From: Diphasiastrum complanatum | Lineage: Eukaryota > Streptophyta > Lycopodiopsida > Lycopodiales > Lycopodiaceae | Reading direction: 5' to 3' | Assembly: GCA_029204225.1 (NCBI GenBank) | Contig: CM055101.1 | Location: 58,515,579-58,579,578, forward strand | DNA: 64,000 bases | Shown here: positions 10,558-20,645 of the stretch, piece after piece | Numbering within the stretch: the first letter of the stretch is position 1 | How the letters are laid out: every line of letters begins with the position of its first letter | Translations under genes and position numbers: made by a program | Notes under the pieces: model-generated | What the model saw: only the letters and a program-made list of their open reading frames with translations | Database searches by the model: none | What the model was told of the DNA's origin: nothing

Positions 10558-11922
10558 ATCCTAATCTCTCTTGCAACTCTTTATGATTGGGATATGTGGC
10601 AAATGGATGTTACTAATGCCTTCTTGAATGGTGATCTTGAAGAAGATATTTACATGGAGCAACTCAAGTGGCAATTTCTTCAAGGCAAGGAAGATCTCGT
10701 TGAGGTTTGGTTTGAGCTCAAATGGGCTGGTTTTATTAGGTTTGATACTCAACTTCATCTACTCTACTTCATGTTGGATAGAAGTGTAGAAATCTATCTT
10801 TTGGTTTATGATGGTGACATTGTTTTCACTAACTATAGTGAAAGGTTGAAATCAAGCAATGATGAGATCTTGTGGGATGTTAATCATGTGTTTGAGAGGG
10901 AGTATCTTCAGAGGTTCAGATCTGAAGATGTTTATAAATGCAAAGTCCTTGATGTTTTATTGGAAGATCAAGATGTTGATCTTGAATTGCTTCATCAACA
11001 CCAAGAGGCAAGTAGCAATTGGAAGCTAGTCAAAAGCATGAAAGGGGAGCCACATGGGCAAAGCATCTTGGATCTGTTTTTACAGGTCCTTGAAGGTTCA
11101 AGTAAGGTTCTTGGAGCAGCAAGGAAGTGTCCTTTTACTCTACCTTACTTGTTTAATCTCATGTATGAACATTGTCATGTCAATGTGTTGGAATTGTCAA
11201 AATTCAATGAAACTAGTTCCACAGTTTTGCATCTTTTGGATCTTGGAGATGGAATAGTTATCATTGCTGGTTTTTATGATCAAGTACATGCATTCATTCA
11301 AATCTCAAAAGATATGGAAGTGGTCAATATGTTTACTTTTGAGCAAAGTTCAAGATCTAGCATCCTAGTGTTGGCAAATTGGCAAATTGTTGACAATGTA
11401 GGATCAAGCGTTATATGCAAATCTTGTGGAGATACTTCAAGTATTTCAAGTTCAGGTTTTGCTCATTCAAATGGAACAGAGAACACATCATTTTGGCATT
11501 CATTCACTCAAGGGCTTTCGTGGATTGGAGATCTACAAAGGCAAGGTGGTGATGGAGGTTCATTCATGGAGATACATGGTGCATTCACTATGGGCATAGT
11601 GGAATGTGGACGAGGCATGCAAACACCTGTTGGTTACTTTCACTTAAAACTTGTTTGCTGCTGTTTTACAGAGAACTCAAAGGTGGATACATGGAGGAAT
11701 CCTTTCATTGTTATTCTATGTTCTTTTACATGTATCTTGTTCACCATTCTATGTAAAATTGATGTAAGAAATAGTGAAGCATCCTATATGGGCACTATTA
11801 TCTATATCAATTATGTTGTACTTCATATTGTACATATTAGAACACTTGAAAAGAGATCTATCATCATGATGGAGATCATTCTTAGGTTGGAGCAAAGTAG
11901 TGTTGTAAAACTAGCAAGTTAA
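10558..11922 (+). CDS. In-frame continuation of copia pol with RT/RNase H replaced by unknown ORF
   Basis: This is the same frame as the preceding polyprotein, open for 454 codons to TAA at 11,920-11,922; the first Met is at 10,594. The first 30-odd codons are genuine copia RT (WQMDVTNAFLNGDLEEDIYM). After that, expected landmarks disappear: no LYGLKQAPR block, no YVDD, no SWxSKKQ or ADIFTKPL of RNase H. Weak RT-like echoes (QGKEDLV, VYDGDIVF, YSERLKSS) suggest a strongly rearranged RT, followed by about 330 residues I do not recognise. These include a CKSCG pair and two hydrophobic stretches near the C terminus (FIVILCSFTCILFTILC; TIIYINYVVLHIVHI) that could be membrane segments. The remainder may be captured sequence. 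Translation would need readthrough or an internal start. Confidence 0.6.
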   Translation: MLISLATLYDWDMWQMDVTNAFLNGDLEEDIYMEQLKWQFLQGKEDLVEVWFELKWAGFIRFDTQLHLLYFMLDRSVEIYLLVYDGDIVFTNYSERLKSSNDEILWDVNHVFEREYLQRFRSEDVYKCKVLDVLLEDQDVDLELLHQHQEASSNWKLVKSMKGEPHGQSILDLFLQVLEGSSKVLGAARKCPFTLPYLFNLMYEHCHVNVLELSKFNETSSTVLHLLDLGDGIVIIAGFYDQVHAFIQISKDMEVVNMFTFEQSSRSSILVLANWQIVDNVGSSVICKSCGDTSSISSSGFAHSNGTENTSFWHSFTQGLSWIGDLQRQGGDGGSFMEIHGAFTMGIVECGRGMQTPVGYFHLKLVCCCFTENSKVDTWRNPFIVILCSFTCILFTILCKIDVRNSEASYMGTIIYINYVVLHIVHIRTLEKRSIIMMEIILRLEQSSVVKLAS

Positions 11923-11925
11923 GTT

Positions 11926-11935
11926 GAAGAGGGAG
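11926..11935 (+). other. Polypurine tract of family A element
   Basis: GAAGAGGGAG abuts the TGTGAAAA start of the 3' LTR, the expected plus-strand DNA priming site. Confidence 0.85.
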
Positions 11936-12589
11936 TGTGAAAATTGTCAACATTTCCTAGCTAGTTTGAGGCCTAAATTGGCAATTTTTGTACATAGTTT
12001 TGGATCTAACCTTTCACACGTGTGAAAGAGACCTAGATACTTTTATTCTAGTATATATTTCATGTTGAAGAAGTCTCAAACTTCGGGACCTTCTAAATGA
12101 CACTAAAATCATGTTATTTGGACATATAGGCCAAAATTGGCTATTTTAGGTTACTGGTGTCCTAAAATTGGGTCCTAAGTTCTAGAGAGAGGAGAGAGAG
12201 TCATCTCTCTCACCTATATTAGGCTGAAATTCGTGGAGAACAGGTTGGAGAAACCTTTTGTATGCTTCATTGAGATCAATAGATCATTGTCATTGTTTCT
12301 TCCTCCATTGAGAGCATTGTTGTGTGTATTGTCTTCAAGCTATTGTGTATGATCTTAGGTGCTTTCCAAAAGTGATAGGCTGATGTATTATGGACTGTAT
12401 AATGCTATTTTGGGCCGCACTTGATGTTTATGGAAGTTTCCATTTGTGATAAATGTTTTTTGATCAAGTTCTTTGCATTCTAGGTAGCATAGAATGTGTT
12501 GCCAATTCCTAGCTTATGTAGTTTGGAGTGCAAGCATTCAAGCCAATGATCTTGGAGTTTAGATCCACTTAGGATCTGTATTTTTCACA
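11936..12589 (+). repeat. 3' LTR of family A copia element
   Basis: 654 bp, the same length and, by reading, the same sequence as the 5' LTR. The CTTTCACACGTGTGAAAG palindrome lies at 12,011-12,028. Confidence 0.95.
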
Positions 12590-12594
12590 ATTAC
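12590..12594 (+). other. Target site duplication ATTAC (right)
   Basis: Matches 6,063-6,067. Confidence 0.95.
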
Positions 12595-12914
12595 CATGGT
12601 AAAGGTAAAGACAACAATCTCAAATATAATTTAAATTTTCAAGCTAAAAGTTGAAATGTAATGTTAGATTAAAAGGCAGGTTTTTCTCTAGCCTAGGGCC
12701 TTTTATCGTGAGACCAAAAAAGCATTGGCTTTATTATGCATGGCTATTGCTTTACCATGCATGAGTCATGGTTATAGGAGGTCATTGTCCAAAGGCGGGG
12801 GAACCCAAAATTAAGGCCTTGACTAGGGCAAAAGGTCCAAGGCCTTAGGGACTTCTCCTACATAATCCCCACGCAAGTTTTTTTTTTTTTTTTCTTTGAA
12901 ATTCTTAGCTACCA
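12595..12914. other. Unassigned non-coding sequence
   Basis: Continuation of the pre-insertion locus at 6,062. No gene; a poly-T run lies at about 12,879-12,893. Confidence 0.4.
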
Positions 12915-13068
12915 CATAAGTGTGAAAAATTGCCTATGTTGGCAAATCTATCTATCTCAAATATTGTAAATTATGTACATAGTGGGTCCCACACGTGTGA
13001 GGCCATGGAGCCATGTTAAGAAACCTACCCTAGTGTAGGTTAGATCAAGTCTAAAGAGTAGGTTAAGT
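12915..13068 (+). repeat. Partial copia LTR, family B-like
   Basis: It follows the order of the family B LTR start at 25,549: TGTGAA, TTGGCAAATCTA, GTAAATT, GGGTxCCACACxTGT, GTAGxTTAGxTCAAGTC. It carries CACACGTGTG at 12,990-12,999. It is cut at 13,068 by the gypsy 5' LTR, so the gypsy element may have inserted into it. Confidence 0.5.
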
Positions 13069-14088
13069 TGTGGAGCCTCATGATCCCACATTGTCCAAGT
13101 TTTTGTTATATTTTGTAAAAAATTTCAATTTTCATATATGTAAATGTGCTAGTGCCTAAATTCATGTAAAGGCCTATTTGCACTTTATAAATTCACATTT
13201 ATTATAGAAGTTGCAACGTTCTATAAGCGACGCAGTAGCATATCAGAACCGACATTTTGACGGTTCGTAAATGACATTGAGGCCGGTGATCGTTCCTATA
13301 AAGACAACACTTTGTGCCATTGTACTGACGCATTTTTACACAGAGCTGAGTATCAATAGAGAGAGAAGACCAAGTTTCTGTAGCTTGAGCATTCTTTCCC
13401 TCTGCTATCTTTCACAGAATTACTTCTTACCATTTGAGCGAATACACTCTGTATGATCTGTAATTGATTGTGATACTGTTCTGTTTGCGTCACACATATT
13501 TCCCACGTCTTACTGAATTTCAGTTACTCTAACACATATTTTCAGGCGTCACCAACAAGCAACAATTATGACTAATGTGTGCAGGGAATTGGCCGAAGCT
13601 GTTAAGCATAACTTTTAGCAAAACTTCCTTCAACACTGAATGAGCTATGTGTTCAGATAATGAGATTGTTTGATGCTCTATTCTGTTTGCTTCCTATGAT
13701 AAGAACTAATTCTCTGTGCTTGATTAAGAAGAATCTTTAGCCAATGTGATTCTGTTTGATGAATCTATTTGCTAGTTGTTGTCTGATCTGATTGCTTAAC
13801 TAATACCTGAAGAGCCTGAAAGATAAAGTAATCTTTACAACCATAGACCTTGACCAAATCGTTTTATCATTGGTGTTCCTGGACACCAATTTATCCAAAT
13901 ATCTTTGGATCACCAGAAATGTTGCTGCAATATTCACTGTGAATATTACACATCCCAGTCCGTTTACCATCATACATATAGTTACCATGCAAAAGATGAG
14001 ATTATTCTCTCTCTTGGGAAACGGTCAAACCTTTTATACTACTTAATTCATCGATTTTGTGGAAATCTATAACGACTAGGCCACCACA
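13069..14088 (+). repeat. 5' LTR of gypsy element
   Basis: Begins TGTGGAGCCTCATGATCC and ends GGCCACCACA. It aligns along its length with 19,034-20,039, with scattered substitutions and small indels. Confidence 0.9.
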
Positions 14089-14093
14089 TAATT

Positions 14094-14111
14094 TGGCGTC
14101 GATGTCTGGGA
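14094..14111 (+). other. Primer-binding site, tRNA-Asp-like
   Basis: TGGCGTCGATGTCTGGGA lies 5 bases after the LTR. It matches 14 of 18 positions of TGGCGCCGTTGCCGGGGA, the complement of the plant tRNA-Asp 3' end used by Athila/Tat-type gypsy elements. Confidence 0.7.
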
Positions 14112-14269
14112 GATAAATTTCACCTTTTGCAATATTTTTAAGTATATTACATCTACGAATCTTTCTCATGTAATGCATGCCAAGAACATACTCTCAAGCA
14201 ATTATTGAACAGAAACGTTTAGAGCGTGCACAATGATTAGAAGCATATAGGGAATCTGGAGATTTAGAT

Positions 14270-15528
14270 TTGCAGATTTTGCAAAATTCACCAATTAGAG
14301 CAAGATTAACACCTGAAGCATTTAATGATCTTCTAAACGCTACTACACCACTTGTAGATTCATTTGAGGAAAGATCCGTTGAAACACCAAGTTCTACATA
14401 TTCACCTGAATCAGACTCATCTAATTCTACTTTCGAACCAAGTTCAAAATCAAAACCTTCTTCTTCAGAACCATTGTCTGAGCGTAGTCTAGATTCTGAT
14501 CCTCCAAGTTCACCTAGTTCACCACCATCTGTTGATTATGGCTAACCCAGCCACCCACATCTACAAAAATCAGATACGATTTCTTTAAGAGACCATCATC
14601 TGAAAATGCGGATAGTTATTTGTCGCAGTTTAAATCCATTACCATAGCAAACAAAGAACATACTGACGAGGACAAAGTCAGAATTTTGCCAGGTCTTCTG
14701 CATAAACAAGCTAGGATTTGGTACAGTCAATTAGTACAGGAAACAATTAATACTTGGAATGTTTTAAAAGTAGCATTCCTTAAACAGTTTAGGGAGATTG
14801 GATATTCCACTAGATTGTTGGCTCGGGTTAACTCTGTGGAGAAAAAGCTAAAGGAATCACTTAGGAAGTATACTCATAAGGTTAAAAATTTAATAGGAAA
14901 CTTAGGAGCCCAGTATCCAGTTCCTATGAAAAATGAATGGTTCTTGGGTGGTTTGCCTAAGAAAATGGATCGTTAGTGTCGACAAGGTCTGATGACTTCT
15001 TTGGAAGATGTCATCGCCTCTACCAAGAATTACGAAACTTCTCGAATTTCTCGTAGACGGAGAAATGAAAGAAAAAGTAGTAAAAAGCACAAATTCAAAC
15101 GTACAGAAGAGTCTGAATCATCTACTGAATCTGAATCAGAATCTAATTCAGTGAATGAGGAAGAATCTTCTGAGTATTCATCTTATTCTTCTTCATCAGA
15201 AGAAGAATTTTCTTATAGGAAATCCAAGAATAGGAACTCAGATAGGAAGAAAAGAATGAAGAAATCCGAAAAGATGAATCCATTAAGGAAAAGTGTTGAG
15301 TTATTAGCAAAAGAAATGAGTGATTTAAAGGTCCAAATGTCTAATGCTAAAGCCAAGCAAAAGAAAGCGAAGCCTAATGCCAATGTGTGGTGTACCACTT
15401 GTGGGAAGGAAGGTCATTCTAAGATCAACCATCTCGGTTTACAGACTAACTATTTAGAAGAGAAACTATTCCTCTGTCCGATTAATCATCATGAGGAGGT
15501 AGCTTATACTGCAACTCCTACTAACTAA
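14270..15528 (+). pseudogene. Gypsy gag, broken
   Basis: An N-terminal Ser/Pro-rich segment (14,270-14,545) is out of frame with the Gag core at 14,602-14,976. The core has the retrotransposon Gag features LPGLLHKQARIWYSQL and VLKVAFLKQFREIGYS. One TAG at 14,974 separates the core from an in-frame downstream segment (14,992-15,528). That segment has a Ser/Glu-rich low-complexity run (about 15,100-15,210), a Lys-rich stretch and a damaged zinc knuckle (CTTCGKEGHSKINH, last Cys lost). The next ORF is in another frame. Confidence 0.8.
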
Positions 15529-15578
15529 AAAACCATTATACCGAAACAACGTACTGGTCAATAGTACACTATTTTGCG

Positions 15579-17240
15579 ATGGGCGGAACACGAGATTCCA
15601 CTCCACCGTCCAGAGTAAGGGGTTTGTGCTACAATTGTGGAGTCTCGGGTCATTATTCGCCTGATTGCCCTGAATCCAAGATGTTAGTAGGATATGTGCC
15701 GCTCTGCGCTAACTGTAAAGGCGAAGGGCATGTCACTGCTGAATGTCCTCAGCCACAACAACCACGGTCTAAACCAAGGTTTGTAAACTCACCTAGGGAA
15801 GACGACCCTCAGCCATCTAAGACTAACACTAACATGATAGTTCAGAGGATAGAAGTAGATTCTGAATTATTAGATCAAGACCATCAATGGCCAGATTTAG
15901 ATGAAAAGATAAATAAAGTAACTACAAGAAGTAGTAAAGATTCTCTAACTCTTAAAGATAAGAAGAAAACTAAGATGAAAATTGCGAAAATTGCAAAAAA
16001 TGCGACAGAAAAAGCGAAGGTCGCAAAACAGTTAGTAAAAACTCCTAGTATTAAAGAATTAAACCTCAATAGGTCTAGTGAAAAACATTATGATGTTGAT
16101 ATTAGTTCAGAAGCTAAAAAGTTTTTAGACGAAGAATCTAGAAAAGTTAAAAAAGTAACATTTTCAGATCCAGTTATAAGTAGCGAGATACCTAGAGATC
16201 TGTCGCCACTTAGAAACCGTTCTTATGTTATTGTGGACCTTGTTTCCAAAATGCCCAATATAACTTTTAAACAGTTATTAGATGGTAATCAATATTATAA
16301 GAAAGAAATTAAGCAATTTTTGCAAAATAAAAAGAGAAGAAAAGCAAAGTTACCAGTAGTCAACGTAGGATTAGTTAATTACAGTGATAAAGGCCAACCA
16401 GAGATTCAAGTAGTAATTAATGGTTGCATCTTAGATAGTGTACCCATAGATTCCGGATCTAGTGTAAATATAATGACTGAAGAAACAACATATGAATTAG
16501 GCATTCATTATAGAATAGCACCCACCTTAAGACATTTAAGGTTAGCTGATGCAACTAGAAGATCACCAATAGGAGAATTGTCTCAGGTTACACTTTATAT
16601 CAGAGACCATAAGTTTCTTATGGATTTTATAATATTAAAAACTACGAGACAATCGTCATATAATGTGTTATTAGGACGGACATGGCTCTACTATGCCGAT
16701 GTTATAACCCACTGGAAGAAGAAGGAGATTACCTTCAGAGACCAGATGGAGACACCGATAGGGAAAAGTCACAAAAGAATTTCCATACTATGGGAAAAGG
16801 ATAAGTACGAAGGTGAGACACCTACATCTTCCTCGAGCTATACTTCGGAGGAAGAAGGGCTTGAGTCAGTAGGGACTGAGGAAGGGGAGAGGTTTGTCAC
16901 ACTAAGTATACTTGCATACAGTGATAGAGTAGAATATGTAGATAGAGGAAATTGTGGAGTTCCAGAGATTAGTGCTATCATAGGAGATCGGACTATAGAT
17001 AGAATACTAATAGACTTAGGATCCAGTATCAACTTAATAACAGAAACAATGGTTAAGAAATTAGGATTACAAAACTAGATACAACCTATCACTTATCATG
17101 AAATCCATTTAGTAGACGCAAGTAAATGTATACCAGTAGGTGAGCTAAAAGGTATTAACATAGTTATAGAGACAGAGACGTTTGGTATGAATTTCCTTGT
17201 CATATTATTAGATGAGTTTAATTATGAAGTAGTTAAGAAG
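15579..17240 (+). pseudogene. Gypsy zinc knuckles and double aspartic protease-like region
   Basis: The first 499 codons are open to TAG at 17,076-17,078, and protease-like sequence continues in frame to about 17,240. Two intact CX2CX4HX4C knuckles lie at residues 17-30 (CYNCGVSGHYSPDC) and 43-56 (CANCKGEGHVTAEC). A Lys-rich linker follows at about 120-190. A retropepsin-like domain has PIDSGSSVNIM with Asp290, followed by LLGRTWLYYADV. A second site, LIDLGSSINLI with Asp479, has Leu in place of the usual Ser/Thr of D-S/T-G and is followed after the stop by VDASKCIPVGEL and VILLDEFNYEVV. The two sites are 189 residues apart, which suggests a duplicated protease domain. The sequence then joins directly to the end of RNase H. 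Confidence 0.8.
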
Positions 17241-17866
17241 ATGCAAAGATCATCAAAATGCTGATTATATATCTCGCCTCCAAATGAAAAATCAATTAAA
17301 ACCCATTTCTAACGAATTTCCATATGAACATATAATGTGTATTCAATCGAAAACATCAATTTATTAACTTCTTATAGGACCAGATATATCCTGAACATTT
17401 TAATAAACATCAAAAAACTATGTTTCTTTCAAAGGTAGGACCTTATACGATTGTAAATAGAATATTGTATAAATTAGGAGCTAACGATAGTCTCCGCTGA
17501 TGTTTAGAACCAACCAAGACGACCGTTGTAAGAAGTGCATTACATGAGGAAGATTTTGGGGGTCACTATGCTCTTAAAAACACTACAAAAAAGATTTTCA
17601 ATGCTAAATATTGGTGGCCTACCATCTATAGAGATGTTAAATTATTCATTCAAAAATGTGATGCATGCCAGAGGATGGGGAAACCCAACTTTGAGACACA
17701 TTGGCCGCTTACTCCAATTATCTCCTTAGTATCCTTTGAGAAGTGAGGGATAGATTTTGTAGGACCTATTAGACCAATCACGCATAAAACTCGTCGTCGT
17801 TACATACTCGTTGCCACGGACTACGCTACCAAGATGGTAGAGGCCGAAGCCACAATTAAGAACGAT
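17241..17866 (+). pseudogene. Gypsy RNase H end and N-terminal integrase, truncated at both ends
   Basis: It aligns with 1-626: DHQNADYISRLQ at 17,248, then the HHCC region (GGHYALKNT, QKCDACQRMGKP with frame changes) and the integrase start (VATDYATKMVEAEA). The left junction removes RT and most of RNase H; the right junction, at AAGAACGAT, removes the rest of the integrase seen at 627-1,359. Several stops are present. Confidence 0.8.
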
Positions 17867-18993
17867 CCATCCAAACGGATACCATCTGCAGGCAGATCCT
17901 GAGAGATCAAGAAACACAAACTGAAACCAAGGATGCTGCAGAGGTACAAGCTACTGAAAACCAACCTGAGGCGTTAAGCGTCATTCCATACCAATCCCAG
18001 GGGTCACCAAGTGGAGCAGCTGTAAAGAAAAACAAGATTGTCTACTCACTACTAAGGTCATAATTTTAGACATTTCATCAGGAATTAACATTTTTTATTC
18101 CACCTTTTTGTAGTCCAGAACTCCAATGGAGAATGGATTACCTTTTTTTACCTAAACTTTTTGGTTACACAAAAGAACAATGGGAGAACCCTTGGACTTT
18201 TTCTAACATAAATACTTTATGGTCTAGATTAACTATACATAAAAAAAGAATCCTCGCCCTTGCCATTGTTTAGAACAAGTTCAATGTGCAAACTAACTAT
18301 AGTCATGTGGTCGCAGGATCCTTGTATATATATATCTTAGAATACCTAAGAACATTCGAAAATAATATTTTTCCAACATTGTATGAGTATTTGAATAAGT
18401 TAGAATCAATTAACATTTTTGATGTGAAAGAAGTTGTTTCTAACTCTAAATCAGTTTCTTCTCGAGTTACTCATCAGTTATTATTCCCTGATCTGTGGAA
18501 AATCTACACAGATTAGGAAACTAACTATTCTCATTATTTGGAGGAAGTAAAAGCAAATAATATACTTCGCTCCACTAACCCAATAACTAGACCATATTAT
18601 ACTTATAGCCATGTAAATATTGCTTCTCTCATTTCGTATGCCCTCCTGTCTGTTCAACAACTATATATTAAAGCAAAATTTCTCGAATATACATATGCTG
18701 CCCTTTCACTAACTATCCCTTCTGCCGAGATGTCTGAAATCCTGACTGAGGATAGTTGGTATACACATCTTGTTAATAATACATTAATTGATAACCCCCT
18801 TGCACCAATCGACAATCAAGAAATGGGTGGTTATCCAAATTTGTCATTCTAAGAAGACTACAACCAGAAGAACAACTATTTTCTGGCAACAAAAGGACTG
18901 ACATTGGAGCAAGAAAATGAAGAGAATGAAGCCCGAGCCAAGGCTATTTTCCACAACAAGCCAGCTAGCCGAAAGCGACAAGGCCCATAAATC
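17867..18993 (+). pseudogene. Extra ORF region between integrase and 3' LTR of gypsy element
   Basis: Open pieces in sequence: about 18,046-18,280 (LFGYTKEQWENPW), 18,286-18,516 and 18,538-18,852, ending in an Arg/Lys-rich tail (PASRKRQGP). The last two are in the same frame, separated by a TAG at 18,514, so one protein of roughly 300 residues probably existed. It is rich in Tyr, Leu and Ser and has short hydrophobic patches but no obvious signal peptide or zinc motif. I do not recognise a family. Extra ORFs at this position occur in Athila/Tat-type elements (env-like or aORF); whether this is homologous is unknown. Confidence 0.55.
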
Positions 18994-19020
18994 AGATTGT
19001 TTGCAAGCTGCTGCACAGTT

Positions 19021-19033
19021 GAGGAAGGGGATA
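19021..19033 (+). other. Polypurine tract of gypsy element
   Basis: GAGGAAGGGGATA lies immediately before the 3' LTR start TGTGGAGTC. Confidence 0.75.
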
Positions 19034-20039
19034 TGTGGAGTCTTATGATCTCACATTATCCAAATTTTGTCATATATTGTAAAAATTTTCAATTTCCATA
19101 TGTATAAAATGTGCTATAGTGCCTAAATACATGTAAAGGCCTATTTCGCACTTTGTAAATTCATATTTTGAGTAGAAGTTGTGACGTTCTAAAGAGACGC
19201 AATAGAAGTTCAGAACCGACATTTAACGGTTCATAAGCGACATTGAGACTGAAAAACATTCCTATAAGGATAGCACTATGTGCCATTGTACATATGCATT
19301 TCTACGCAGAGCTGAGTATCAATAGAGAGCGAAGAGCAAGTTCTTATAGCTTGAACATTCTTTCCTTCTGTTATCTCTCACAGAATTACTTCTTATCATT
19401 TGTGCGAACACACTCTGTATGATCCATGATTGATTGTGATACTGTTTTGTTTGCATCACACACGTTTCTTAAGTTATACTTAATTTTAGTTACTCTAACA
19501 CAGATTTTCAAGCGACACTAGCAAGTAATAATTCTGAATAATGTGTGCAGGAAATTAGCCGACTTTTAGCAGAAATTCCTTCAACTCTGAATGAGCTATG
19601 TGTTCAGATAATGGGATTCATTGAGGCTCTGTCTTGTTTGCTTCTTGCGATAAAAACTAATTCTCTGTGTTTGATTAAGAAGAACTTTTAGCTAATGTGA
19701 TTCTGCTTGATGAATCTAATTGCTAGCTGCTATCAGTTCTGACTGTTTTTCTGATGCCTGAAGAGCTTGAAAGATAAAATAATTCTTACAATTATAGACC
19801 TTGACCAAATCGTTTTATCATTGTTGTTCCTGGATGCCAATTTATCCAAATATCTTTGGATAACTAGTTATGTCGCTGTAGTATTCATTGTGAACTTTAT
19901 ACACTCTAGCCTGTTTATCATCATACATACATTTACCATGCAAAAGATGAGATTATTCTCTCTCTTGGGGAACAATCAAACCTTTTATACTACGTAGTTC
20001 ATTGATTTTGTGAAAATCTATAACGGCTAGGCCACCACA
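19034..20039 (+). repeat. 3' LTR of gypsy element
   Basis: Begins TGTGGAGTCTTATGATC and ends GGCCACCACA, the partner of 13,069-14,088. Confidence 0.9.
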
Positions 20040-20645
20040 CAAATTAACAACGGAACAGGGTTGAAAATTTTGAAAAAGGAAAACTAACAAAACTAGAGCT
20101 AGGAATCAAGAATTGTCACAACTTTTTGGATACTAATCAAAATGACCTGCCATATGGATCAAATCAAAGCTAAGACAATGCTCTAAAATCCTATTGAAAG
20201 AAACTAGAAATTAAAACTCAGATCAAATCTGAAAAATTCAAATCAAGTGAAGGCAAAATTCTAGTCACCTCTTTTGATAGCTTTTGGGAAAAGTGCAATA
20301 ACTTTTGCATCTCTTATCCAAATGGCTTGAAAATTAGTGCAAATTAAAGCCAAGGCTCTGCAAAGCTATTGAATCAGATTAATAATAAAAAACAAAATCA
20401 AATGCTGAAAATTCATCTGAACAGGACTAAAAAATTCAAAGCTAAAAACTAGCAAAAAGAAAGCTACAAAAATAATAAACTCATCAAATCTAATGGAATT
20501 CTCATAGAATCATCATGAATCATGGATCTATGCTCTGATACGAAGAAATGTCATGTGCCAAATCTAAGCAAATAGCAATTACAATGGAAGTAAAGCTAAG
20601 AGCAAGTAAAGTACCAAGCATTCAAGATAGCATATCCATAGAAAG
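20040..20645 (-). other. Non-coding; possible minus-strand copia leader with PBS
   Basis: No gene. At about 20,530 the minus strand reads TCGTATCAGAGC, one base off the initiator tRNA-Met site, so 20,040-20,530 may be the leader of a truncated minus-strand copia element. No gag or LTR partner was found. Confidence 0.35.

Larger units (their letters stand above)
6068..12589 (+). mobile_element. Young full-length Ty1/copia element (family A), RT/RNase H replaced
   Basis: A 6,522 bp LTR retrotransposon bounded by two 654 bp LTRs that I read as identical, TG...CA ends, an initiator tRNA-Met primer-binding site, a polypurine tract and a perfect ATTAC target duplication. Order: LTR, PBS, about 1.16 kb leader, Gag, zinc knuckle, protease, integrase, start of RT, in-frame TGA, then a 455-codon open frame without RT or RNase H motifs, PPT, LTR. 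Matching LTRs indicate recent insertion. Lacking a usable RT, this copy was most likely copied in trans by a related autonomous element (inference). Confidence 0.95.
13069..20039 (+). mobile_element. Old, internally deleted Ty3/gypsy element with two LTRs
   Basis: About 6.97 kb. LTRs of about 1,020 and 1,006 bp carry many differences, so it is older than family A. Order: LTR, tRNA-Asp-like PBS, gag, zinc knuckles, two protease-like sites, direct junction to the end of RNase H (RT and most of RNase H missing), truncated integrase, an extra ORF region, PPT, LTR. I could not find a convincing 5 bp target duplication (TAAGT on the left, CAAAT on the right). PBS type and layout resemble the plant Athila/Tat branch (established for that branch), but without RT the lineage cannot be settled here. 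Confidence 0.9.

Noticed and set aside
11640-11850. Env-like protein at the end of the family A element
   Set aside because: Two hydrophobic stretches are suggestive, but there is no signal peptide, cleavage site or known similarity. Not called as env.
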